From Rosa chinensis (taxonomy: Eukaryota > Streptophyta > Magnoliopsida > Rosales > Rosaceae), in assembly GCF_002994745.2 (NCBI RefSeq), contig NC_037090.1, positions 5,515,501 to 5,579,500 on the forward strand: 64,000 nucleotides of DNA, read 5' to 3'. Of the stretch, positions 1-11,391 are shown in pieces. Position 1 is the first letter of the stretch; each line of letters starts with the position of its first letter. The notes beneath the pieces are model-generated. The model was not told where the DNA came from. It did not search any database and saw only the letters and a list, made by a program, of their open reading frames with translations. Both the position numbers and the translations under genes were made by a program.

Positions 1-2361
1 CAAGGCTTCCAATTTTTATCAAAGCATCCCCTGTAGTAACCATATCATCCACATATATGATGAGTACAGTTACCTTCCCCTTTTGGTGTTGGTGTGATTT
101 TAATTGCTTTGCTTATAACCAAAGCGTCTCATGGACTAAGTGAATCTGCCTAACCACGCTTGGGGAGACTGTTTGAGCCCATAAAAGGACTTCTTCAATC
201 TACACACAACATTACAAGGTGTGTTAGGTACATAACCAGGAGGTAAGTTCATGTACACTTCTTCATTAAGTTCTCCATAAAGGAAAGCATTCTTGACATC
301 AAACTGATGAAGAGGCAAATTCAGTTTTGCTGCAAGAGACAACAATACTCGAACAATGTTCATCTTAGCTACTGGAGTAAAAGTCTTACCATAGTCTATC
401 CCAAATGTCTGAGTGAACCCCTTAGCCACCAACCTTGCCTTATATATGCTTATAGTGTCATCTGCATTATGTTTCACAGTGCTTCTTCCTACGTGGGAGT
501 GGGACCAGTTCCCATGTGTGATTCTTCTCTAATGCCTCCGTCTCTTCCTCCATTGCCTTGGCCCATTTTGGGTCTTCCATGGCTTCCTGCATTTTGTTAG
601 GCATAGATACAGATATTTGATACAAAAATGAGGCATAAGGTTTGGACAACCTATGGTGTGACACAAATTTAGCAACTGGATACTTGGCTTTAGCGGTTAT
701 GGAAGGCTCATATTTTTAGCTAGTTTACCACGAGTAGTTCTACTAGCTAACATATATGTAGAAAAGACTGACTCTATAGGATTACTAGGAGTAGCTACTG
801 AACATACTTGAGTTGAAACTTCTTAAACTGGGAGTTCAGCAATAGTGGTTGAAGTATTAAACGAGGGAACAACCTCAGTAGAATCTTCTTCTGCTCCAAA
901 ATTCGTCTATTAGAAATTATCCTTCGACTGGTCCTGATCCACTAATTCTCAACTAGTCAAAATTTTTGTTCAACCAGTCAAGTACCTCTCGGCTTGCTGA
1001 TTTTCCTCAATTCGACTAGTTGAATTTCCTTTGGTTCCAATATTTTCGACTTCATTTTGAGGTCTTTTTTCTGCCTCCAAAGGTTGTAGAATCCCTTCCT
1101 TGACCGTGAATGGCTCTTCTTGTTGCATCCCAGTAGTTTCCTCTGAGTCTTCAATCTTTTTCAATCCTCTACCAATAAAAATCTCTTCGTAAAAGTCATT
1201 CTCCCCCTGAAGAGATCGAAGTGTTGGTGGGGGCGAAATAGCACATGTCTTCATAGAATGATACATCCATAGTGATGTAGAACTTCCATGTGGGAGGATG
1301 ATAACACTTGTAGCCTTTTTGATGAGGGCCATAACCTATAAATACACGCACTTGAAAGCCCGGACATCCAACTTTGATCTCTGATTTTTTGGTATGTGAA
1401 CAAAAGGAACACAGCCAAAGACACGAGCATGAAGATTTTGAAGGGATGGATGAGGACATGGGTTGACAAGACTTAAAATAGAATACGCTCTTGAAGAACA
1501 CTAGAAAGAAGACGGTTGATAAGATGGGATACTGTTGGAACTGCCTCACCCCACAGATACTTGGGCATATGAGCACCAAATAATAATGCTCGAGCTATGT
1601 CTAAGAGATGACGATTTTTATGCTCAGTCACACCATTTTGCTCTGGTGTTTGGGGACAAGTGGTTTGATGAATTTATGCCTTGTTCTTGAAAAAGTTTTT
1701 GAAAATCATGATTGACAAACTCCCCTCTATTATCAAAACAAAAAACCTTGATAAGACCAATGAATTGTGTTTGAATCATTTTCTAAAAGGCTTGAAATGC
1801 AAAAAACATAGCATCCTTGGATTTAAGCAATGCAACCCAAGACAATCTAGTACAATCATTAATAAGAGAACAAAATATCGCATTTCAGACATAGTAGGTT
1901 TTCTGGAAGACCCCTACACATCAGAGTAAATAATTTCAAAAGGAATGTAACTTTTATTAGAAAGACTCAATGGATAACTAACTTTATGGCTTTTTGCCAA
2001 AACACATGTTTCACAATGTAAAGAACACTCATCAATGTCAACAAAGAAAGAAGGCATAGTTTTGCGGATTACACTGAAAGAAGGATGCCCTGAGCGTCTA
2101 TATATGCCATAACCAAACTAGGATGTTCTTCCTCGGCTTCTTTCCTGCATATGGTTGATCCAGATGAAACGATCTCCCCCTTAGATACACCCTATCGATT
2201 ATTTCCCTAGTTGGAAGATCATGAAAAAGAACATACCTGGGAAAGAATGTCACTAAGAATAGGGATTGAGCATTCAGTTGACGGATAGAAATTAGGTGAT
2301 GGGAAAGGTCAGGCACATGTAAGACATCATGCAATACTAATGAGGGTGTGACTTTTACCTT
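1..2361 (-). pseudogene. Ty1/Copia gag-pol fragment, truncated by window edge and by F-box junction
   Basis: Read on the minus strand, this stretch gives Copia pol modules in the usual order. The GAG-pre-integrase region is at about 2334-2098 (LHDVLHVPDLSHHL). A degraded integrase core lies at about 2040-1640, with SDVWG and FDNRGEF-like motifs. The integrase C-terminus is at 1579-1196 (GYGPHQKGYKC) and the reverse transcriptase at 664-1 ([29 protein letters not shown]). The RT catalytic IYVDDM is encoded near 59-37. Several frameshifts and stops break the reading, so no working polyprotein is possible. The 5' part of the element (LTR, gag) is missing: at about 2360 the sequence switches abruptly to F-box coding sequence. 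The 3' part lies outside the window. It is the same family as the Copia element at the right end of the window (similar GYGxHQKGYKC and LSHHLIS blocks), in opposite orientation. Confidence 0.93.
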
Positions 2362-3302
2362 AGGTACTGATTCTTGGAGACAGATCCTGACGGACTGTTT
2401 AGAAACGGAAACTACCCACTTTTGGTTTCAGGATTTCCACATGTACTTCAATGGATTTTGTTATTGGAATGGGCACGAACAACTGAAGGAATACAATAAT
2501 TTCTATGATCTTCAAGAGGAGCAATATATTAGGCCAGTGATCATTTCGTTTGATATGGGTGATGAGATATTTCATAATATGTGTTGAGATTATAGATCCC
2601 ACATGGAAAAAATAGGACCTTGCCTATGAGTTTATAAGGGTTTGGGCCACTCCATCCATTGCCAATTGGTTTTGGATGTGAACCCCAGATTACTTTATCA
2701 TGGTATCAGAGCGAGCGACCCACGTGTGCATGCCTAACGGCCACACGGGCTCCTCGTCACCCAAAAGCTGTCCACGTGTATGGCTTGAAAATTCGCCACA
2801 CGTGCGGGGGCGTGTTGAGATTATAGATCCCACATGGGAAAAATGGGACCTTGCCTATGAGTTTATAAAGGTTTGAGCCACTCCATCCATTGCCAATTGG
2901 TTTTAGATGTGAACCCCAGATTACTTTATCAATATGTTGCTTCTAGATTTTGTATATGGATCCTATATGAGGAGTTATGTTTCGCATCTTATGACGTGGA
3001 ATGAATTTGTAGCTATTAGGCCAATAGATCATGGTATAACTTTCGTCATGGATGACTTTTGTGGTGTTACGGGTTCTTGGATAAAGCAATTTAGCTTTGT
3101 GAGAGCGGTGGGATTCTTTGCAACATTGCAAATTTGGAAGGGCTATGAGATTCTTATTGTTTTGAAAGAAGGACGTGTCATCTCATACAACCTTGATACT
3201 GAACAGTTTAAGTATCTACCCATTGATAGCATCGATTCTGATTATTATGAAGCTGTTGTTTACATGAATAGTATAGTTTCGGTCAATGGAAGCAAGACCT
3301 AA
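2362..3302 (+). pseudogene. F-box (SFBB/SLF-like) gene remnant, C-terminal half
   Basis: The translation before and after the TRIM matches the F-box-associated domain of SFBB/SLF-type proteins. It reads LGTDSWRQI, then NGFCYWNG and ISFDMGDEIFHNM, then after the TRIM VMDDFCGVTGSWIKQFS, LKEGRVISYN and YMNSIVSVNG. Each block has a counterpart in the intact F-box protein at 42719-43972 (LGIDSWREI, WVTDDIRGAQEYSW, AKDGRVVLCN, CVDSIVPLNG). The F-box itself and the first half of the protein are absent; Copia sequence abuts at about 2360. The 350-bp TRIM plus one 5-bp duplication is 355 bp, and both flanking reading frames agree once it is discounted. The truncated gene was therefore still open when the TRIM landed. 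Family members are substrate receptors of SCF ubiquitin ligases. This copy cannot make one. Confidence 0.85.
2582..2931 (+). mobile_element. Complete TRIM (terminal-repeat retrotransposon in miniature)
   Basis: Two 119-bp direct repeats, 2582-2700 and 2813-2931, both start TGTTGAGATTATAG and end TTTATCA, and differ at about five positions. TGGTATCAGAGC (2701-2712) directly follows the first repeat and is the primer-binding site for initiator tRNA-Met. A purine tract (GCGGGGGCG) precedes the second repeat. The 5-bp target duplication ATATG flanks the unit (2577-2581, 2932-2936). The 112-bp interior has no coding capacity, so the element depends on an autonomous partner. It interrupts the F-box relic. 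Confidence 0.95.
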
Positions 3303-3369
3303 CAACTCCTCCATGCGCTTCTTCTCTTTGTATTAGGGATATCTCTGCAAGCTTGTATTCCTTTTCTTT

Positions 3370-3625
3370 TTTTCTTTTTTTTGTTACAAAAAGTTTAGGT
3401 AAAAGGGAAGCTTCCCTACACTACTAGGACCAGAACAAACCTATGACCTCAACCCAACAGGATTTATGAAACTAGCCAGTGTCCCAGCCCAGCCTATTGG
3501 TATGGAATTATGCAGGATATTTTCTAGATTGCCAACCAAATGAGAGATTGTTGGTAGCGGGGATCGAACTTGTGTGGGTTTACACCTCAAGTCCGCCATT
3601 GCCAACTGAACCAACTGTCATTGGC
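3370..3625 (-). mobile_element. tRNA-derived SINE
   Basis: On the minus strand the element begins near 3625 with a tRNA-like head. An A-box-like TGGTTCAGTTGGCAATGG is followed by a B-box-like AAGTTCGATCCCCGC, and the body ends in an A-rich tail (T/C-rich on the plus strand at 3370-3382). An 11-bp direct repeat TCCTTTTCTTT flanks it at 3359-3369 and 3626-3636, as expected for LINE-driven insertion. Length is about 256 bp. The pyrimidine-rich target makes the exact ends uncertain by a few bases. Confidence 0.75.
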
Positions 3626-3663
3626 TCCTTTTCTTTCTTTCTTTCAATAAAACAGGTGCGGCT

Positions 3664-4061
3664 ATTACCACTCTATCATTTTCTTTGTTCACCTTACTTG
3701 CTCATTACACCCTATATTTTTAATTTCAATTATTAAATTTACTTATCTAACCTATTTTTGTTTCTAAGAATATTCTCATATGACATATCCAATTAAAAAG
3801 AGATTTTTTTTTAACGAAAATCTATCATTTAATTTATACCACTAAAAAAAACTAAAATCTATTACCACTCTATCATTTTCTTTGTTCACCCTACTTGCTC
3901 ATTACACCCTATATTTTTAATTTCAATTATTAAATTTACTTATCTAACCTATTTTTGTTTCTAAGAATATTCTCATATGACATATCCAATTAAAAAGAGA
4001 TTTTTTTTTTAACGAAAATCTATCATTTAATTTATACCACTAAAAAAAACTAAAATCTATT
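3664..4061. repeat. Tandem duplication, two units of about 197 bp
   Basis: The segment starting ATTACCACTCTATCATTTTC at 3664 recurs almost identically at 3861. It includes the TTGTTCACC block and the ACCACTAAAAAAAACTAAAATC tail. The second unit has one extra T in a T-run. The duplication lies wholly inside the left arm of the TIR element and looks recent. Confidence 0.9.
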
Positions 4062-4197
4062 AAAGTTTCCTAATAAAATCATAATATCATTTACTTCCAT
4101 TTTTTTTAGTTTTTCTCTTTCATTTTCAATGTTCGTCTATTTCAATTAATGGATTGTCAAAAGATTAGTAAGTTAACAACAATGAGTAATGAAGAAG

Positions 4198-5008
4198 GAG
4201 TTTTTCTATTTGAACCTCCAAATTTACTCACTTGACCTCTATGATTTTTACACTGTACCTCTTATCAAATTTTCAAATACTAAATTTACTCACTAAACCT
4301 CACTAAACTTCCTCAAATAACCTCACTCATATAATTTGCAAACAAATTATTATCTTTAAAATAAAAAATTTAGTCATTTCAATGATTTAATCACTCTATA
4401 AATCTTAACTAAATATACATTTCTTAATCAAACTTGAGTTTCAAAAATTAATGTCTAATCAATAAGAAAATGCCATGAACTATTATGTTTTTTTTAAATA
4501 TTTTAGCTGTGCAAAAAAAATGAAGAAATCATTTGTTTTTATTCTCAAAAAAAAATCATTCTTTTTTTAATGTTTATTTTTTTTTCTGTATTTTTTGTAC
4601 CACATGATTAATTAATTATTTTTTTTTTTTTTTTTGCAAATATAATGGATTGACTTAGATTTAGGTCATATATCATAAGAGGATTTATTTTGTTTTCTCT
4701 CACAATTATGCATTCAACATATATATCATATATTTTTATGTCACATGATGTTAATCATATTTTTAATTCTTATTAAATATATATGAATGCTTTAATGAGT
4801 ATGTAATAAAATTGGAAAATAAAAATAGATAAGGAATACAATCTAATATTATTGAATTAGAAAGTCTCTACATAAAATAAATATAATATTTTTTTTGTAT
4901 AATTATTTTCCTTAATAGTCATTTGATAGTAGGTTATATATGTCATTTAATAATTCATAATAGAGTGAGGTCAAATGAGCAAATTTGGAGGTCCCAATAG
5001 AAACTCTC
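4198..5008. mobile_element. Nested MULE-type MITE, 811 bp
   Basis: The perfect 9-bp target duplication ATGAAGAAG flanks it at 4189-4197 and 5009-5017. Terminal inverted repeats begin GAGTTTTTCTATTTGAACC on the left; the right arm read in reverse begins GAGAGTTTCTATTGGGACC. Both continue with CCTCCAAATTT and CTTGACCTC-like blocks. The interior is AT-rich and non-coding. The 9-bp duplication points to the Mutator superfamily. A relative is the host MITE at 25128-42546. Confidence 0.88.
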
Positions 5009-5394
5009 ATGAAGAAGAGATTGATTTTTTTTTTCCTGTTTGAAATTTTTATTTTCGGTGTTTACAAAGGGTATTGCAAATGTTTTGATGAAGTTAATAT
5101 TAATGGTTTTGTGAATTGAATAAATTAACGATGAGATGCAACAAAAAGACATAAAAAAATAATAATAAATTCAAATTTGAGTGGAGAAGATGAAGACTAA
5201 TATTATCCAATGAGAAATTAGGTAGTCTTTGTCTTTAAATAATTTGTTATGTATTTATTTTTCTTACAGATTTGAATTTTAGAAAATTAGTGTACTTATT
5301 AGTTATTTTGCACATGGGTAATATAGTATTTCAATAATTCAAATGTTTATAGGGTGAACTAAGAAAATGATAGGGTGGCAATAGCCGCACCCTA

Positions 5395-5810
5395 AAATTT
5401 TCTCTTTTTTCGAGGTTTCATAAAAAAAAGAAGACAATTAATATGATTTATTTCTGTTTCATATCCAAAAGTTGACAAAATTAGTTGTACGTAGTCTCTT
5501 TTATTTTTAGAATAGAACTTGCATAATATTAAGCAATTTAAATAGTTACAATAAAATGATATATATAAGTACATTAAATTGACCATTGCGGTACGTAGTT
5601 GTATCGTATGAATTTGTCAAAAGTATGGCTTATTTTGTCAAAGAGAGATTGCTGACATTTTGAGAACTTCAAAGTCATTTGTAAAGATGAATTGGTAGCA
5701 TTAATTATGACCTAAGTGACTCGTACACTTTTGCTTGTCTACACTTGCCACCTATCATCCCCGCTTGAGAGTTGGCGTTGTCTACTTAAACGTACATGCA
5801 TCTATTTTTG
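5395..5810. other. Intergenic DNA, no recognisable feature
   Basis: AT-rich sequence between the first TIR element and the inverted-repeat unit that holds the pararetrovirus. I see no supported coding frame, RNA gene or repeat end. Confidence 0.6.
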
Positions 5811-6151
5811 AAAAGGGAGAAATTCACAAACAATGTACAATCTTTAAACATTTTTACACTTTAGTGTACCAACTTTTATAACTATCACATTAGTATATCA
5901 ACTTTGCTCTTTTCTTTCATTTTGGTGTACACCGTTAAGTTTTCCGTTATCTTTCTGTTATCTTTTAAAAAAGTATATATATGTGTTGATGAAGCGTAGT
6001 GGGCCCATATTTGTGAATTTATTTGTTCGCTCTTTTACAGCTATAAATCTATCCTCTATACTCAAAGGTAAACAGCTAATTTTTACTATTCATAATTTCG
6101 ATTATAGACAGACTTGAATTAGTAGCTATATGCAAAAACACTAGCAAAGAA

Positions 6152-6343
6152 TTGCATAAAGAAAGACAAAAATTGAGAAAATTGAAAGCTTATAGAGACA
6201 ATCTGAATAGAGAATCTCCCAACTACTGGGATATAATTTATAGATTGCAAACCAGAATCTATAAAATAGAACAAGATATTGATAATCTTTTATATGTTCT
6301 GGAAGAGGAACAAAAACCTCTTGATTATTTGAGCATTGGTTAG
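6152..6343 (+). other. Open frame without ATG upstream of the pararetroviral primer site
   Basis: A 63-codon open frame runs into a TAG 14 bases before the primer-binding site. It contains no methionine codon; the listed start is TTG. The predicted peptide is highly charged with regularly spaced hydrophobics (YRLQTRIYKIEQDIDNLLYVLEEE), which suggests a coiled coil. It sits in the leader, where small ORFs are common in Caulimoviridae. It may be the tail of a leader ORF that lost its start, or chance. I assign no function. Confidence 0.3.
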
Positions 6344-6356
6344 ATCCGCACATCAC

Positions 6357-6370
6357 TGGTATCAGAGCTT
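6357..6370 (+). promoter_or_regulatory. Pararetroviral primer-binding site (initiator tRNA-Met)
   Basis: TGGTATCAGAGCTT is complementary to the 3' end of plant initiator tRNA-Met, the primer for minus-strand DNA synthesis in Caulimoviridae and many Copia elements. No LTR precedes it. With the solo LTR at 6381-8453 discounted, it lies about 45 bases before the first polyprotein ATG, which fits a pararetroviral leader. Confidence 0.85.
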
Positions 6371-6380
6371 GTAAAACAGC

Positions 6381-8453
6381 TGTCACGCCCCGAATTTCGA
6401 ATAAAGATATTCGAATCCGAAACGCGATAATTAAACCAAATCTTAAAATTACAAGAAACTTTTTTTGTAATGTTTAAATAAATATGAGTACCGACAACAA
6501 GTGTTTACAAAAATCCCTCGAATGGATAAACAAATGTAACCGCTCACTAGGAGCATACCAAAAATAGCAGTACGCTAACAAAAATGGGTTATGAACCTAG
6601 CGCTGCCTATACTCCTCGCCTCGATCTCAGCCCTGGTGATCCTGACCTGCAGGGACAACCGCTACACCATGGAATAGTGCACCGGGATTGCAAACAACAT
6701 CCCGGTAAGCTTGTGAAGCTCGTATGAGTAATCTCCATTTAAATTAGCCCAAACCCGCATGCTTAAGAAATCACAACTCAAGAGTACATAAGCAATCCAA
6801 AACCAATTCCATATCAATAACAACACAAATGAACTACAAAGGAAGGAACCCACACGACACTCTCAATTAAAAACGTATATTCAAAGGCTTCATGTAACCC
6901 CCGTGTTACTCCCCTGAATATAAAATGGCAGACAGACTAGAGCTCTAACTGAATCGTAGCCTGTCACCTCGGCCGAGGTTCAAACCTACGATAATAATTG
7001 CCTCTGTCACTACTTGTGACCCAGATCCGTAGATCTGAAAACATTTAAAGTCCCACATGACTCAAAACTTTACCAAACTCGACTACTCATTCAACACAAT
7101 AAGCAACAGTTCTAAATGATATTCTGAATAAATCACAATTCACTTATATCACAATGTCACGCCATCCAATATATATATTCCATGTAAATATATATATATA
7201 TATACGTAATCATTCACGCAGGAATGACCACTAATACCAACTATAGTTCACACATTTAAACCAAGAAATTCATTTTATACTCAAATTCATTTTCATTACC
7301 TGTGCGCCGTAGCCTTATGAACCGTAGTCGATCAAGTTCATATTATTTCAAACAAAACTTTATTCTGAAAACGATTTACAATTATCAATTAATTCTGACG
7401 ATTAAATAACTCGGTTCGTAAATGAACCACGTGAGATTTACTCACCTCTAATCCAGCTGCGTCTTCTCAACAGCCTAAAAACAACGATCTTAAATTGTCC
7501 TCAATCGATCAGTCAATCACCTTAGAAGCTACGGTGGCCGGAAAATTTCCAGAATCCGGCAAGTGCTCCGATCTACGTAAGAACTTCAACAACTCTCTTC
7601 GATTCCTTCTGGAGATTTGTTCAGAAACTCAAGGCGAGCTCACCAAGCCAAGAATCATAAGAAATGGTAGGTTGTAACTCGAGATGTCCGGGTTGGAAGG
7701 TGGTTTCTCGATCTACCTCGGGGCTGACTTCCAATCGCCGTCACAGGCTGCGCCGCCGTGTAAGGCCCCTACTGGGGGCTTCAGAAAGTTGAGGCGAGCT
7801 CGTGGATGAAGTTTGGTGAGGATTGGTGGCCGGTAACTCGAGTTATCAAGCTTGGAACCAAATCGGAGTTAAATCGGACGGAGCTCCCTGCTGCCGTTTC
7901 CCGACGTTCCGAGGCGCAAGGCTGCCTCCGGCAGCTGTGCAAGGTCAAGGCAGAGCTGTAGGAAGTGGTCCGACATCGTGGGGTGGCTTGAGGAGGGAGA
8001 GATCGATCGGAGAGTCTTGTGCAATGTTTTTTTTTTTTTTTTTGGGTTCGGTCGCGCGAGAGAGAGAATGAACAGTTTCCAAAAAAAAGAAAGAGGCCGG
8101 ATGAAAATGGAAACCTTCCAAAAAAATTAGGGTTTTTTCTTTATATACCCGTTTTGGAAACTTCTTCTAAATGCTATAACTAATTCATAAAAATTCCGAT
8201 CTTTGTGTTCCGCATATGCACGGACTCGTATCGACGAGCTCTACGACTTTCATGAAGGAAGTTTTCACAAAATCGAAACGTATAAAAAGTCAACTCTTGA
8301 ATCGAACATTTCAAGTGAATAAGAGTTCGAAATAAATCTAATTCTCGTTTCACCAAAATGACAAGGCATTGGAATTATAGTTTGTACTAACTGAGACCTT
8401 TATTAACTTCAAGGAAAATACAAGAAATTAATACGAAAATCCGGGTCATTACA
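6381..8453 (-). mobile_element. Ty3/gypsy solo LTR inserted in the pararetroviral leader
   Basis: The unit starts TGTCACGCCCCGAATTTCG and ends CCGGGTCATTACA, and is flanked by the 5-bp duplication ACAGC (6376-6380, 8454-8458). Read on the minus strand it starts TGTAATGACCCGG and ends GGGGCGTGACA, the usual terminal pattern of plant gypsy LTRs. A TATATAAAG box on the minus strand near 8145 supports that orientation. It has no primer site, gag or pol and is 2073 bp long, so it is a recombined solo LTR. Short open frames inside (7495-7677, 7823-8071) have no recognisable domain. A (TA)n run lies at 7189-7204. Confidence 0.9.
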
Positions 8454-8478
8454 ACAGCTCAAGGAGAACCCCTCCTTA

Positions 8479-9603
8479 ATGGGGACAATGTCAGAATTGT
8501 TATTAGAGAAGATAAATTCTCTACTAAAATCTTCTGATGAGAAATATCAGAAGCTGTTACTAGAAGTATCTAGATGTCAAAATCATCTAGAAAAACTACC
8601 TAATATAATCCACCAATTAGAAAAATTGAAAAACAAACTGCATTATATCAAGGAACTTCCAAAAACAGAAGAAGAAAAGCTGACCGTTGTCAGTAGAAAA
8701 ATCAATGAACAGCAAAAAACGCTGGATTCTATGAAAAATATACTGAAGGACAAGAAAGTGCCTACAGTAAAAAAGAAAGCTAATGGATTCAAACCATTAG
8801 AGAAACCAGACACAAATCTTGTTCCTAACATGATTTTTCTGGAACCATCTACTAGTCAGACTAGTATCCGGTATGAAAATCCGGAAAAAAGAGAAATGAA
8901 GATGTTAAGCATCTTTGGAAAAAAGAAAGGAGTACAGCACCTAAATGCTGAAGAATTTGAGTTCAATGAGATTGAACAAGAAGTAAAAAATTCCTCTATT
9001 CCAAAATTAGAGTTTAAACAAATCTACAAGAGGGGAAAGTTTGATTTAATGGATAGCCATTATTTTAAACTTCTGGAAATTACAACCCCCGCTACAGCAG
9101 GAGGAGAGACTGACCTCTTACTAATCACTCCAGCAGAAGTAGCCAGAGCCCAAGCAAAAAAATATCAATTTATGCACATTGGAGCAGTCCAAGTAGGCAT
9201 AAATCTGCTTGCTCGTGAAGGCATAAACTGTTCAGTCCTATGTGTTCTACAGGACAACAGGTTAACAGACTTTCAAGCTAGTCTGTTGGGAACACTCGAA
9301 GCATCCTTATGCGACCAAGTGGCGTATTTCAACTGCTTCCCCAACTTCACCACCAGCTTGAAAGACGCAGCTCACTGTCTCAGACTGAGAGTCAAGACAG
9401 ATGGCATATCGATGAAAGAAGATATGCAAGAACTCGCAATAGTATACAGAATATACTATAAATTGATGAGTACCACAGTAGCCCCTAAGACAAGGATAAC
9501 AAATATCCCGGGTCTTACTACTGGATTCCTCACCAATCAAAAGAACCATTCACAACAGATTCATAAAGTTACTTGGAATGAAGTGACTTTTCCTCTTGAA
9601 TGA
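8479..9603 (+). pseudogene. Pararetroviral polyprotein, movement protein module
   Basis: A 374-codon open frame starting at ATG 8479. The first 100 residues are charged and leucine-rich, with coiled-coil character. The core at roughly residues 190-330 has the look of the 30K movement protein superfamily found in Caulimoviridae, with the stretches LLLITPAEVARAQ and LTDFQASLLGTLEASL and a downstream LRLRVKTDG. Such proteins move virions or nucleic acid through plasmodesmata. The frame is closed by TGA at 9601-9603, but the same frame stays open afterwards into the coat region. This stop is therefore probably an acquired lesion in a longer polyprotein, not the true end. The gypsy solo LTR separates this ORF from its leader and primer site. 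Start choice: the first ATG after the leader; a second ATG lies three codons on. Confidence 0.8.
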
Positions 9604-11391
9604 AAATTATCCGGTCCAAAAAAGCAACCGGAAAGAGCAAAAGCAAGAATCTACGAGAGTAGAAAAACTGGAGAAATCAGCCTCAACTTCGACAATCACA
9701 GGAAAAGTGATGTCTGTCTTGAGAACCTCAGGATAAACAGCAGTCTTCTGAGAAGAAGCTACAACACTAGAGAGGCTAGTGTCAGTGGTACAAAACCCAC
9801 TATTGAAGAGCCAATAACAGAAGAAGATCTGGAAGCTGATCTAAGCAGACCAGTCCATATACTCAGAACTAAGAGGCTCTACGATCTTTATGAAGAAGCT
9901 GAGAATTGTGAAAATCCTGAACGATTAAAAAAACTAATCGAAGAGATGAAAGAATTCAAAATAAGAAAGACAAGAAAAGTCTTTCCTTATCAAGATATTG
10001 AAATGGAAGATGGAGAGAGCTCCAGAACTTTCATAAGCAGAGAAAAAAGGGAAATAAAACTCCCATTCTAGAAAGCCCCCACGGGCAAAAAAAGGGAAAG
10101 AAATTCCCAAAGATTCGTCTCAGAGGACAATCTGCCAACAGTTCCAATCACGAACTACGGCATCTGGTTAAATCTAGACAAGAGTCTAGACAAAAGAAAA
10201 ACCATTGACCAATGGGTAGATAGCCTGATGATGGCTTCTGCACTTTCCCTTGGCAAATTTGAAGCACCAGATTTGCAGGTGTACTATGAAACTACTCTTA
10301 CTGGAGTGGCAAAAAAGTACTACCTATCTTTCAAGGAAACTGCCAGAGGAAGAGATTGGCTTGAAGAGATAAAAAATTCAAAATCTCCATATGATTTTGC
10401 AGTACCCCTGTACGATCAATTCTGTGGAGATCTCTCAAATCTGAGTGAGAAAGCCAAGGAAACGGCAAAGTCAAATATCTATGCCCTCAAAATCTGTGAC
10501 ATGAGATATTTTGAAGAATACTTGAACGAATTTCAAGAATATTACTGTACAATTGGTGAACTAGAGAATACTGATCTAGTTAATCTGTTGCACAGAAAGC
10601 TCCCTGAACCATGGAGAACAGCTGTGAGAGAAAGCATAACTGAGAAACCAATTGAAAGATTTTCAGTTGGAGGAATTGCTGATAGAATCCGGCAATTACT
10701 GAAGGAGCAATGCAAAGCCAATCTTAGAGCTAAGATGGCCAAGAAGCAACTCAAAGGAGTTGAAAATTTCTGTTATGGAATACTGGATATGCCCACTAAT
10801 TGGGGATGTCATGAATCCAAATTCCACAGCAGAAAGAAGAAAGAAAAATATTACTCTAAAAAATTCAAAAAGAGTAATAAAAAAGATTGGAAATTCAAGA
10901 GAAGCTCCAATTACAAGAAACAGAAGGACGATGATCCTAAAAAGAAATTTTTCAAGAAAAAGAAAAATACTCATCAGCATAAACAACCAAGCAAGAAAGC
11001 TTGCAGATGTTGGTTATGTAAAGCTGAAGGGCACTATGCCAATGAATGCCCGGAAAAAGGTAAAAGATCTACTAAAGCTCTTTTCGAAGAATATGAGCAA
11101 ATAGTAGAAGTAGCAAACATAAAAGGCTACGAAATAGCCTATTCTGATGAAGAAGACGACAGGTCAGTTTATTCTGTCTGGTCTGAAGAAGAAGAGTCAT
11201 CAGATGAGTCTGAGATAGATTCTGAAGTAGAGTACTTCGAATCTAGACAAATGAACGTTTTGAAAATCAAAAATTGGGAAGAAAGCAGGACAGAAGCTTT
11301 AATGTCTTCTTATCAGATAAACCCTGGTACATTCGTTTGTGACTACTGCTTATGTCACGAAAAGAATGGTCTCCCTATGTTTTGTGAATAA
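9604..11391 (+). pseudogene. Pararetroviral polyprotein, linker and coat protein with zinc knuckle
   Basis: Same frame as the movement module. A 155-codon open stretch (9604-10068) rich in charged residues ends at TAG 10069-10071, and the frame reopens at once and runs to TAA 11389-11391. From about 10150 the sequence has the character of a Caulimoviridae coat protein: a helical core, a long Lys-rich segment at about 10830-10990, then the knuckle CRCWLCKAEGHYANEC (11002-11049, C-X2-C-X4-H-X4-C) and an acidic Ser/Glu tail. A further Cys-rich cluster (CDYCLC, about 11338-11355) sits just before the TAA, and more Cys/His follow just after it, so the stop appears to cut a second zinc-binding motif. 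The coat protein binds pregenomic RNA and forms the capsid. The first ATG-led subframe starts at 10228, but that is probably not a natural start. Confidence 0.8.

Larger units (their letters stand above)
3652..5394. mobile_element. Non-autonomous TIR element, family GGTGCGGCTATT, copy A
   Basis: The left end (3652 on: AGGTGCGGCTATTACCAC) and right end (5352-5394, ending GGTGGCAATAGCCGCACCCT) are inverted repeats about 40 bp long. Each includes the motif TTTGTTCACC or its near complement. The interior is AT-rich and non-coding. The element has been enlarged by a 197-bp tandem duplication (3664-4061) and a nested MITE (4198-5008). A second copy lies at 19313-21907 and a truncated one at 44606-44832. 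I could not find a clean target duplication, so the superfamily is unassigned. Confidence 0.75.

Noticed and set aside
7495..8071. Two plus-strand frames as small genes
   Set aside because: Both lie in the gypsy solo LTR at 6381-8453, have no domain, and run through GC-rich or poly(T) sequence.
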